Source of the DNA: Sphingobacteriaceae bacterium
GTDB lineage: Bacteria > Bacteroidota > Bacteroidia > Sphingobacteriales > Sphingobacteriaceae
DNA: 11,231 nucleotides
Direction of reading: 5' to 3'
NCBI GenBank assembly: GCA_947478315.1
Contig: CANJWF010000023.1
Location: forward strand, 1-11,231
The number at the start of each line of letters is the position of its first letter. Position 1 is the first letter of the stretch. Shown piece by piece: positions 1-6,546 of this stretch. The notes under the pieces were generated by a model. The model saw nothing but the letters and a program-made list of their open reading frames with translations, was not told the origin of the DNA and searched no databases. Both the position numbers and the translations under genes were made by a program.

Positions 1-1282
1 AATTATGTTTTTCATCTATAACAAAATAAAGTTCTGCGTCAGCTTTGGGCATTTCTTTATTCTGATCTTGCATGTAATAATTTTCTGTCTTATGTAAAAT
101 TTGTTTAACGCCTGGCTCGCTTAAAAATTTAATAAGAGTTTTATTTTTAGGTAATCCTCGATGAGCCCTCAATAAAGCTAAACCTCCTTCTTCGGGTCCT
201 GTCTTACCTTCATTAATAAGTTTTTTTGCTTCATTGAGCGTGATATTGAGATAATTTTTTTGAGCATTTACCAAACGCTCGATACGAGGTTTCAATTCAT
301 AAAATTCATGTCTATCGCCATGAGGAATAGGTCCAGAAATAATTAAAGGAGTTCTAGCATCATCAATAAGAACCGAATCGACCTCATCGACCATTGCATA
401 ATGCAATTTACGTTGCACCATCTCTTCGGGTGATTGAACCATATTATCGCGCAAATAATCAAATCCGAATTCATTGTTGGTACCAAAAGTAATATCCGCT
501 AAATAAGCCTTACGACGAGCATCTGTATTCGGTTGATGTTTATCTATGCAGTCGACGGTTAAGCCATGAAATTCATATAAAGGTCCCATCCATTCGGCAT
601 CTCTTCGTGCTAAATAATCGTTAACAGTAACTAAATGAACCCCTTTTCCAGCTAAGGCATTTAAATAGGTAGGCAAAGTAGCTACTAATGTTTTTCCTTC
701 TCCCGTACCCATTTCAGCAATCTTACCTTGGTGGAGTACAAGCCCTCCAATTAATTGCACATCATAATGTATCATATTCCACGTCATATCGCTCCCAGCT
801 GCTTTCCATGTATTGGCATGAAATGCTTTATCTCCATTAATGACGACATTCTTTTTGGTTTGGGCTAATATTCTATCTTGCTCTGTTGCTACTACTTCTA
901 ATATTGAATGCTCTGAAAAACGACGAGCGGTTTCTTTAACTACAGCAAAAGCTTCTGGCAATAACTGATTTAAAATTTCTTCTAAAGCCGCGTCTCTCTC
1001 CTTGTTAAGTTTATCAATCGCCTCATACCATTGTACTTTAGCTTCAACATCGGCCTCTACGTTAGATCCAATTTTTGCTTGTATATTTTGTAACTCTATA
1101 TCAATATCTTCTAAATAAGTGTTAATACGTTCTTTAAACTCAATCGTTTTTTGACGTAATTCATCGTTGGTTAACGACTGTAAAAGGGCGTATTCTTGAT
1201 TAATTATCGATACAATGGGCATAATTTGCTTAATGTCTCGATCGGATTTTGTGCCAAAAAGTTTATTTAAGAAATTTAACAT
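1..1282 (-). CDS. secA: SecA preprotein translocase ATPase, N-terminal part (runs off left edge)
   Basis: SecA is the cytoplasmic motor ATPase that drives unfolded preproteins through SecYEG. The window holds its first 427 codons. From the ATG at 1280-1282 the frame stays open to the edge. Visible are the helicase-like NBD1 with Walker A GTGEGKT (about residues 192-198), TVNDYLARRD (219-228), TFGTNNEFGFDYLRDN (265-280) and the Walker B/DEAD-box variant VDEVDS (298-303) followed by LIDDARTPLIISGP. Between about residues 75 and 145 is an extra helical stretch (around VQWYEAIDKLNKERDAALEE) that I associate with the long SecA proteins of Bacteroidota. The preprotein cross-linking, NBD2 and C-terminal domains lie outside the window. 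The gene is divergent from the next gene across 275 bases. No Shine-Dalgarno precedes the start, as usual in this phylum. The identification is secure; only the start could be argued. Confidence 0.97.
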   Translation of the reverse strand, partial: MLNFLNKLFGTKSDRDIKQIMPIVSIINQEYALLQSLTNDELRQKTIEFKERINTYLEDIDIELQNIQAKIGSNVEADVEAKVQWYEAIDKLNKERDAALEEILNQLLPEAFAVVKETARRFSEHSILEVVATEQDRILAQTKKNVVINGDKAFHANTWKAAGSDMTWNMIHYDVQLIGGLVLHQGKIAEMGTGEGKTLVATLPTYLNALAGKGVHLVTVNDYLARRDAEWMGPLYEFHGLTVDCIDKHQPNTDARRKAYLADITFGTNNEFGFDYLRDNMVQSPEEMVQRKLHYAMVDEVDSVLIDDARTPLIISGPIPHGDRHEFYELKPRIERLVNAQKNYLNITLNEAKKLINEGKTGPEEGGLALLRAHRGLPKNKTLIKFLSEPGVKQILHKTENYYMQDQNKEMPKADAELYFVIDEKHN

Positions 1283-1330
1283 AGAATCTAAATGAGTTGC
1301 AGGTGTAATACTAAATCGGTAGAACTAGAA

Positions 1331-1359
1331 AATATGATTTGTACTAAATAAATCATATT
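1331..1359. repeat. Perfect 10-bp inverted repeat upstream of secA
   Basis: AATATGATTT (1331-1340) is repeated exactly in inverse as AAATCATATT (1350-1359) around a 9-base spacer. It sits 49 bases upstream of the secA start. No T-run follows on either strand, so it does not look like an intrinsic terminator. It could be an operator or a leader hairpin of secA. A second small inverted repeat, AAAGTT-AA-AACTTT, lies at 1373-1386. The pairing is seen directly; any function is inference. Confidence 0.5.
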
Positions 1360-1521
1360 GCTAAAATCGGGTAAAGTTAAAACTTTCGACAGAATAAATA
1401 ACGCCTATCTGTTTAATGTACTAAAATCTCAACAAAATAAATCTGACAAAGAATTCAAACACCTAAATTATGTTGAAGATTGGCTTTCCTTTAAGTGAGC
1501 AGCGCATTTACACCAAAAAGC

Positions 1522-1554
1522 TGTGATTAGCTAGCTAGCAATTTTGTAGCTTTG
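1522..1554 (+). promoter_or_regulatory. Bacteroidota-type promoter, probably giving a leaderless mRNA
   Basis: TAGCTTTG at 1547-1554 matches the Bacteroidota -7 consensus TAnnTTTG in all defined positions. A weak -33 box, TGTG (consensus TTTG), lies at 1522-1525, 21 bases upstream. Transcription starting a few bases after the -7 box would begin at or within a base or two of the ATG at 1558, so the mRNA would have almost no 5' leader. A palindromic TAGCTAGCTA (1528-1537) lies between the two boxes and could be an operator. Confidence 0.5.
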
Positions 1555-1557
1555 CGT

Positions 1558-2937
1558 ATGGAACTAATACCAGATACTCGTCGAAAAGCTTTAAAAATTA
1601 ATTTAGATGGAAGCATATATGGAACATTTGCAGAAATAGGTGCTGGACAGGAAGTAGCAAGGCATTTTTTTATGGCAGGGGCGGCATCAGGGACTATCGC
1701 AAAAACGATGTCGGCTTACGATATGACTTTTAGTAATGCTATCTATGGTCAAGAAGATTCAGGACGTTATGTATCTAAATCTCGTTTAACTAAAATGCTT
1801 GACCATGAGTACGAATTGCTTACCGAACGCCTATGTGGCGAAAAATATGAATCTAAAACTTTTTTTGCTTTCGCTAATACAGTTACTACGCTCAATTATA
1901 GTAAAACCAATGACCCACATGGTTGGATAGGTATTCGTTTCCAATTGGCACCTCAAGGAGAGTCAAACGAAATTCTCTTCCATGTTCGACTATTAGATAG
2001 CGACGCGAGTTTACAACAAAATGTACTGGGTATTTTGGGAGTAAACTTAGTTTACGCTGCTTATTGCTACCATGGCAATCCTAAAGCTATGGTAGAATCT
2101 TTGGCCGACAATTTATCACAAGGTTCTGTCGAAATAGATTTAATTAGTGTGAAGGGACCTGCATTTTCTAACGTAGACGATATTTTAATCAACTTATATT
2201 TGATACAAAAAGGGTATTCAAGTGCGGCTATTTTTAATCCTGAGGGTGAAATTTGTCAAGCCAAAGATATGCTCTATAAAAAGTATATTATGATTTGGCG
2301 AACACGTTACCGTCAAAATAAAAGCATTGCTCCTTTATATAACTCGGCAACCCAATCTAATACTTCCGAAAATATCAATCAAAATGTACTATTTGCCGAT
2401 AAAATGTTTAAGCAAGCTACCAAGCAGTTTAAATATACGCACAACATTAAAGATGAAGAAATGGTTGCATTGGCAGAACTAACACTAAATAATTTATTAC
2501 ATAAGGTAGCTATTGACAATGAAAATGATTTATTGGCAACAGTGGTAGAACGAGCTAAAACATTCATGGGAATGGGGCATCATGTGCTCATATCGGATTT
2601 CAGCAGAAACAATCAACTAGCACAATATTTATCAATTTGTAAACCCTGTGCGGTTGGCATCACCACTAACGTGGTAAATATTAAACATATTTTCACTGCC
2701 GATAATTACAATAACGAGAACTACACAAACGAACTTTTGGCTTATGTAAGCGATTTGTTTAGCAAAAATGTGAAACTGTTTGTGTACCCTTATAAAGATA
2801 TGGGTACTCAAGAAATTATCAACTCTAAAAATGTTTCCGTATCTGTGCAAAGTCGCTTATTATATGATTTTTTGATTCAGAATAACTATATCACAGATAT
2901 TGAAGATTATACAGATACGGATGTGATTCAATTATAG
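1558..2937 (+). CDS. Conserved protein of unknown function (459 aa), often mis-named TonB-dependent receptor or nicotinate-nucleotide adenylyltransferase
   Basis: I recognise the sequence as a conserved family found in Bacteroidota and, as I recall, cyanobacteria; its function is not established. The hallmark is the N-terminal block KALKINLD..IYGTFAEIGAGQEVARHFF (about residues 10-38) followed by ASGTIAKTMSAYDM (43-56) and GRYVSKSRL (69-77). Later conserved-looking blocks are HGWIGIRFQL (121-130), LLDSDASLQQNVLGILGVNLVYAAY (about 145-169) and VKLFVYPYKD (405-414). There is no signal peptide, lipobox, membrane helix, plug domain or beta-barrel pattern, so a receptor role is not supported, and I see no nucleotidyltransferase HxGH motif. 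I chose ATG 1558; a TTG at 1552 would add two residues but lies inside the -7 promoter box. The MBL-hydrolase gene follows after 60 bases on the same strand and may be cotranscribed, though it has its own possible promoter. Confidence 0.85.
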   Translation: MELIPDTRRKALKINLDGSIYGTFAEIGAGQEVARHFFMAGAASGTIAKTMSAYDMTFSNAIYGQEDSGRYVSKSRLTKMLDHEYELLTERLCGEKYESKTFFAFANTVTTLNYSKTNDPHGWIGIRFQLAPQGESNEILFHVRLLDSDASLQQNVLGILGVNLVYAAYCYHGNPKAMVESLADNLSQGSVEIDLISVKGPAFSNVDDILINLYLIQKGYSSAAIFNPEGEICQAKDMLYKKYIMIWRTRYRQNKSIAPLYNSATQSNTSENINQNVLFADKMFKQATKQFKYTHNIKDEEMVALAELTLNNLLHKVAIDNENDLLATVVERAKTFMGMGHHVLISDFSRNNQLAQYLSICKPCAVGITTNVVNIKHIFTADNYNNENYTNELLAYVSDLFSKNVKLFVYPYKDMGTQEIINSKNVSVSVQSRLLYDFLIQNNYITDIEDYTDTDVIQL

Positions 2938-2980
2938 CTATTTTCTGTAACACCCCAATCTATATAAAACTGTTCCGTCA

Positions 2981-2988
2981 TTTATTTG
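2981..2988 (+). promoter_or_regulatory. Possible -7 box before the MBL-hydrolase gene
   Basis: TTTATTTG matches seven of eight aligned positions of TAnnTTTG (the A is T) and ends nine bases before the ATG at 2998. A start site here would give a very short leader, like the preceding gene. No convincing -33 box is visible. Tentative. Confidence 0.25.
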
Positions 2989-2997
2989 CTTTAAAAT

Positions 2998-3771
2998 ATG
3001 GCTAAGATATTTGCCCTTAATGAAGGGTGCTTTTCGGTTGATGCTTCAAAAAAATTCATCCCTTTTAATGCTGATATTCACCATTCAAAGGATAGACCCG
3101 CTTCTCTTTTTATACATGTACAACCATTTTTAATCGAAACTCAACAAGATTTAATACTGATTGATGCTGGATTGGGATTTAACAATGAAATGGACACATT
3201 AATCTTGCATAATAATATACGAAAAGCTGGCTTTGAACCCGAAGATGTAAGCTTGGTTTTATTATCTCACTTACATTTCGATCATATCGGAGGATTGATT
3301 TTTAAGACTAGCTCCTTCGGAGATAGTCGTCTGAGCTTTACACATGCAGATTATATTATTCAAGAAAATGAATGGAATGTAGCATATACTCAAGCATCTA
3401 AATCTTACAATACTACCATTCTAGACATACTCCATCGTTCTGGCAATATTCGATTCGTTAATGGGAACGGCAACTTAACGGATGATATTTCTTTTAATAT
3501 AACAGGAGGACACTGTGAATGGCATCAAGTATTTTTAATTAAAGACGGAGATGAACAGATTTTTTTCGGGGGCGATATTCTGCCTGAACCTGAACAGATA
3601 CTTAGAAGATTTTTGGCAAAATATGATTTTGACCCAAAGAAAGCTATGTTGCTGAGAGAGGAGTATGCAAAAAAAGCTGCGGATGAAGGTTGGACATGTC
3701 TTTTCTACCATGCAAAGGATAAACCTATTTCAAAAATAGGTTTTGATGGTAATCATTTCAATATCTATTGA
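2998..3771 (+). CDS. MBL-fold metallo-hydrolase (metallo-beta-lactamase superfamily)
   Basis: A 257-residue soluble hydrolase of the metallo-beta-lactamase fold. The metal ligands are all present: HLHFDH at residues 91-96 (HxHxDH), His172 in TGGHCEWH, Asp193 in FFGGDI and His238 in FYHAKD. The strand LILIDAGLGF (52-61) before the first motif is typical. The protein has no signal peptide, so it acts in the cytoplasm, probably with two metal ions. The layout (about 255 residues, LIDAG, then SHLHFDHIGG, then GGD) resembles the lactonase-like/general MBL hydrolase group, but the substrate cannot be read from the sequence. Do not take it as a beta-lactamase. It follows the 459-aa unknown gene by 60 bases. 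Its last 7 bases overlap the end of the convergent receiver gene. The stop is TGA at 3769-3771. Confidence 0.9.
   Translation: MAKIFALNEGCFSVDASKKFIPFNADIHHSKDRPASLFIHVQPFLIETQQDLILIDAGLGFNNEMDTLILHNNIRKAGFEPEDVSLVLLSHLHFDHIGGLIFKTSSFGDSRLSFTHADYIIQENEWNVAYTQASKSYNTTILDILHRSGNIRFVNGNGNLTDDISFNITGGHCEWHQVFLIKDGDEQIFFGGDILPEPEQILRRFLAKYDFDPKKAMLLREEYAKKAADEGWTCLFYHAKDKPISKIGFDGNHFNIY
3721..3743. terminator. Hairpin inside the hydrolase 3' end, possible terminator of the convergent gene
   Basis: AAACCTATTT (3721-3730) pairs perfectly with AAATAGGTTT (3734-3743) across a 3-base loop. It lies within the last codons of the MBL-hydrolase gene and 22 bases beyond the stop codon of the leftward receiver gene. 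It is thus placed like a terminator for the leftward transcript, although the T-run after the stem on that strand is short (TTT, then ATCC). On the plus strand TTTT follows the stem, which could also disturb the hydrolase mRNA before its stop. The stem is seen; termination is inference. Confidence 0.4.
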
Positions 3772-4172
3772 GCAATACCTATCAACTCTGCCAACATCTG
3801 CTCTAAATGTTCGGCGTAAAGTGGCTTAGGAGCAAGCCCTGTAACGCAGGAGTATTTGCTAATTTGAATATGTTCTTCGGGATTAATTGACCAAGAGGTT
3901 AAATAAAGTTTAATTTTTTTATTAATACTAACACTCATTTCATCAAACTTACTTAAAAACAACTCGGCATTAACAATGGCGAGATCTAACAGAATCATGT
4001 CTGGCAAAAGTTCTTCGGTCTGCTGGAAAGCATTTTGTATATAATTAGTTGCTTCACGCTCATCAAAACAAATATCAACCCTAATAGACACTCCGAAAGA
4101 ACTTCGTTTAACTAAACGCTGAATAACGAAATTATTAATAGAGTCGTTGTCAATCAACAAAATTTTAGTCAT
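3765..4172 (-). CDS. Single-domain response-regulator receiver protein (CheY-like)
   Basis: A 135-residue protein made only of a receiver domain, with no output domain. ILLIDNDSINN (residues 4-14) is the beta-1 strand and acidic pocket; MILLDL gives the phospho-acceptor Asp63; LTSW gives the switch Thr92; and KPL gives the conserved Lys116. The usual acidic pair is partly changed: aligned to CheY, Asp8 matches D12 and Asn9 stands where Mg2+-binding D13 normally is, followed by Asp10. Short receivers starting ILLIDDDxINN are common in Bacteroidota and generally pair with histidine kinases encoded elsewhere. No kinase is in this window. The gene lies 72 bases downstream of the GT51 gene on the same strand and may be cotranscribed with it; a weak -7-like TCTATTTG (minus strand, 4222-4215) could also serve it. 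Confidence 0.9.
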   Translation of the reverse strand: MTKILLIDNDSINNFVIQRLVKRSSFGVSIRVDICFDEREATNYIQNAFQQTEELLPDMILLDLAIVNAELFLSKFDEMSVSINKKIKLYLTSWSINPEEHIQISKYSCVTGLAPKPLYAEHLEQMLAELIGIAQ

Positions 4173-4244
4173 AGGAGGAATTGCTTTGTAAAATTTCCCT
4201 AGTTGTACGTTCTACAAATAGAAAAGGTTTTGGTGAAAAGAACA

Positions 4245-6221
4245 CTATTGTTCTAAAAAGTCAAGAGATTCGGGATTCAATTCTTGCAATCCATTTTCTA
4301 CCTGCAAAGTGTCTGTCGTAGCTGCAATGGTTCTGCGCAGTGATTCTTTTAAACGAACTTGATAAAATCCGTAATTGGTAGAATCTGGCATAATCATCCT
4401 ACGACGAACCATTAGTCCTCCTATTAAATTATAATAACCCTTTAAATAAGGTTTTAAAGATCCATCGGAAAGAAAAGCATACAGTGCCGCCTTAGGTTTA
4501 GGAACAATATGTGCCAAATAAATACTTTCTCCCAAATTAAGTTGCATTGGATGTTTACCAAAATAAAAACGAGCGGCTTCACCTATTCCATAAACATTGG
4601 GTCCCCATTCTATCATATTCAAATAAACTTCATACATACGTTGCTTACTTACCAAACGATTATTCTCTATTAGCCATACCAACATAATTTCTTCTATTTT
4701 GCGAAACAATGTTTTCTGCCGATTCAAAAAAATATTTTTAACTAATTGCATAGAGATGGTACTTCCCCCTCTTTTGTAGGAGTGTGCTTTAAAATTAGTG
4801 GCTATCGCTTTCCTAATGGCTTCCTCATTAAACCCCTTGTGTGTAAAAAAACTATAATCTTCCGAAGTTAAAATAGCATTACGTAAGTGCGGTGAAATTT
4901 CATTAAATGAGACATAATTAGGATTATCGGCACCAATTTGAATGGGACGAACGAGATTCCCTTTTTCGTAAGGGAGGTAGGTGAAGTCGTATTTAATTTT
5001 TTCTATATCAACTGCTCCATATTGCTTGATTTTAAAATTATTTTTATAGGTATGAATATCCAATTTAACATCATCTGGGCGATTGCTATCTAAAAGAAAA
5101 TCTAGAGAATAACCTACATCTCCCTCTACCTTCATACCATCAAGAGACTGAAACATTCCTGTTGGTATGGCATCAAATAAAGTTTGAGCAGTAGTAGTCG
5201 GTATCTGTAATTTTAATTCGTATTTCTTATGAGGAGTGATTGTATACTTTATAAATGGGGAAAACTTCGCCTTTCCTAAAGTAATGATGGAACTACTATC
5301 TAGTGAAAAATAATTGGTTCCTACAAAAACATTACTTTGTATAGCTATATTCGGAAAGACAAGACTCGTAGATGCAATTTTTGCATGATTAATACCCAAA
5401 TTGGTGACGGACCAATGCCCGTACATTTTAAATTCTCCACTACTACGTTCCGCTTTCTTTAATTCAGTAGAAAGAGTGTCAAAATTCAATTGTAATTGTA
5501 GTTTTTGTTTGATATAAGGCAACTCTACTTTTCCCTTGTCTGCAAAAAGACTAAACTTTAAATGATAATCGCTGGGTTCCACCAATCCGTTAAGATGCCA
5601 AGGTATTGGATTTTTATTTACCCAAAAGGTAGATTGCAAGATACCATTCTCTATCGTCGCAAATTGTGTAAAAAGTGCTACTTCGAGTGTATCATCAATA
5701 ACACGAATTTGAAAATTTTTGACGTTCATTTCTCCTGGAATCTTATCTATCAAATTGTCCATGAGCTTACCTACTAACTTAGACCAATCTATCGTAGATT
5801 GAACATTGCTTTTTTTCTTTTTTTTGAATAGAAAATCGAAATTCTTAACCCCATTAATGTTTGTCAAATTCAGTAATGCTTGTCGCATATCCAACTGTTG
5901 AATTTCAATACGTCCCCACAACAACGGAAGAATTTTAATTTTTATCGCCAATTCGTCTGCCCGATACAAACTATCTCTGTGATTGGGAACAACGGAAATG
6001 TGACGCAGATGCAGTGTTTTCATACCCGAAAGATGAGCACTCTTAATAACAATGTTCAAATCATAATCATCTTTAGCCTTTTTAAGCATTTTATTAAGGG
6101 CAAATTTCATTAAGGATTCTCGTTTGGCAAACGCCACCGATAGGAGAATAAATGACACCGAAAATATGGTACCGATTATCCATAAAAACCGCTTAATAGT
6201 TTTGCTTGAAATTCGACTCAT
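4245..6221 (-). CDS. Membrane-anchored monofunctional peptidoglycan glycosyltransferase (GT51) with AsmA-like N-terminal region
   Basis: The C-terminal half is a GT51 domain that polymerises lipid II into glycan strands on the outer face of the inner membrane. Its motifs are in order: TSEDYSFFTHKGF (452-464, catalytic Glu454), GGSTISMQLVKN (485-496), RKIEEIMLVWLIE (507-519, second acidic residue Glu511), SKQRMYEVYLNMIEWG (525-540) and LGESIYLAHIVPKP (563-576). No transpeptidase domain follows, so it is not a bifunctional PBP. Residues about 12-32 form a single membrane anchor after a basic N-terminus. Residues about 33-420 are beta-rich and begin with ALNKMLKKAK...IVIKSAHLSGMKTLHLRHISV, like AsmA/DUF748-type domains. 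Typical MtgA proteins are about 230-240 residues, so the extra 400 residues are the distinctive part; this form occurs in Bacteroidota. A lysine run (133-137) is coded by an A8-G-A7 tract. It is the first gene of a likely pair with the receiver gene. Confidence 0.92.
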   Translation of the reverse strand: MSRISSKTIKRFLWIIGTIFSVSFILLSVAFAKRESLMKFALNKMLKKAKDDYDLNIVIKSAHLSGMKTLHLRHISVVPNHRDSLYRADELAIKIKILPLLWGRIEIQQLDMRQALLNLTNINGVKNFDFLFKKKKKSNVQSTIDWSKLVGKLMDNLIDKIPGEMNVKNFQIRVIDDTLEVALFTQFATIENGILQSTFWVNKNPIPWHLNGLVEPSDYHLKFSLFADKGKVELPYIKQKLQLQLNFDTLSTELKKAERSSGEFKMYGHWSVTNLGINHAKIASTSLVFPNIAIQSNVFVGTNYFSLDSSSIITLGKAKFSPFIKYTITPHKKYELKLQIPTTTAQTLFDAIPTGMFQSLDGMKVEGDVGYSLDFLLDSNRPDDVKLDIHTYKNNFKIKQYGAVDIEKIKYDFTYLPYEKGNLVRPIQIGADNPNYVSFNEISPHLRNAILTSEDYSFFTHKGFNEEAIRKAIATNFKAHSYKRGGSTISMQLVKNIFLNRQKTLFRKIEEIMLVWLIENNRLVSKQRMYEVYLNMIEWGPNVYGIGEAARFYFGKHPMQLNLGESIYLAHIVPKPKAALYAFLSDGSLKPYLKGYYNLIGGLMVRRRMIMPDSTNYGFYQVRLKESLRRTIAATTDTLQVENGLQELNPESLDFLEQ

Positions 6222-6255
6222 AGATAATATGATTTTGATAAGATTGTTGGAGTCG

Positions 6256-6263
6256 CAAAGATA
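6256..6263 (-). promoter_or_regulatory. -7 promoter box of the GT51 gene
   Basis: On the minus strand TATCTTTG (6263 down to 6256) is a full match to TAnnTTTG. Transcription would start near 6250, leaving a leader of roughly 28 bases before the ATG at 6221, with no Shine-Dalgarno. No clear TTG/TTTG -33 box is found about 20 bases upstream, so the strength is uncertain. Confidence 0.5.
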
Positions 6264-6362
6264 CTTAGAGACTGTTTAAATTTTCCTTAAAAGTTTTTTA
6301 TAAGCAACCAAAAATCTTTCGTTCGCCAACGCTCATCTCTCTACTTTTTTTATTCGTGGGTG

Positions 6363-6393
6363 TTTGTTTGCTTAAGGCACTCATGAAACTTTG
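6363..6393 (+). promoter_or_regulatory. Candidate distal promoter of the phosphatase-like gene
   Basis: TTTG (6363-6366) and AAACTTTG (6386-6393) are separated by 19 bases, close to the TTTG-N19/20-TAnnTTTG layout of Bacteroidota promoters with one mismatch in the -7 box. It would give a leader of about 150 bases for a start at 6547. Inference from consensus only. Confidence 0.3.
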
Positions 6394-6489
6394 TATTTTT
6401 GCTATCTCTGTTGGTGCTTAGGCTACCCTACAAAGAATAAGGTGTGATAGGTTACGTTAATGCAGTGCTTTTGTGTAATCGACATACAA

Positions 6490-6522
6490 TTGGATATGCT
6501 ACCAAAAAATCAACTAACTTTT
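6490..6522 (+). promoter_or_regulatory. Candidate proximal promoter of the phosphatase-like gene
   Basis: TTG (6490-6492) and TAACTTTT (6515-6522) are 22 bases apart; the second differs from TAnnTTTG only in its last base. A start near 6528 would leave a leader of about 19 bases before ATG 6547 and would exclude the upstream ATG at 6460. This agrees with the signal-peptide evidence for the 6547 start. Confidence 0.3.
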
Positions 6523-6546
6523 TTAAAAACCAATTATTCTCAAATC

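Larger units (their letters stand above)
6222..6546. other. Divergent intergenic region between the GT51 and phosphatase-like genes (325 bases)
   Basis: This stretch holds the leftward TATCTTTG promoter and two candidate rightward promoters. No convincing gene is present: the rightward frames starting at 6444 and 6460 have no protein-like N-terminal sequence. The part around 6352-6385 (TATTCGTGGGTGTTTG and what follows) loosely resembles 8886-8922 in the gap after comA (TATTCGTTTGTGTTATTG), which suggests decayed copies of one intergenic element. That resemblance is gapped and weak. Confidence 0.4.

Noticed and set aside
1470..1526. 18-codon open frame as a possible leader peptide upstream of the 459-aa gene
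   Set aside because: Ends before the promoter that I assign to that gene, so it would not be on the same mRNA; no other support.
1558..2937. TonB-dependent receptor or nucleotidyltransferase annotation
   Set aside because: No signal peptide, TonB box, plug or barrel pattern, and no HxGH-type motif.
2998..3771. Quorum-quenching lactonase or beta-lactamase as a specific function
   Set aside because: Only fold-level metal-ligand motifs can be seen; substrate cannot be inferred, and there is no signal peptide as expected for a secreted beta-lactamase.
6460..6546. Longer start for the phosphatase-like gene
   Set aside because: Adds 29 residues that would put the hydrophobic signal segment in the interior; a candidate promoter at 6490-6522 lies inside it.
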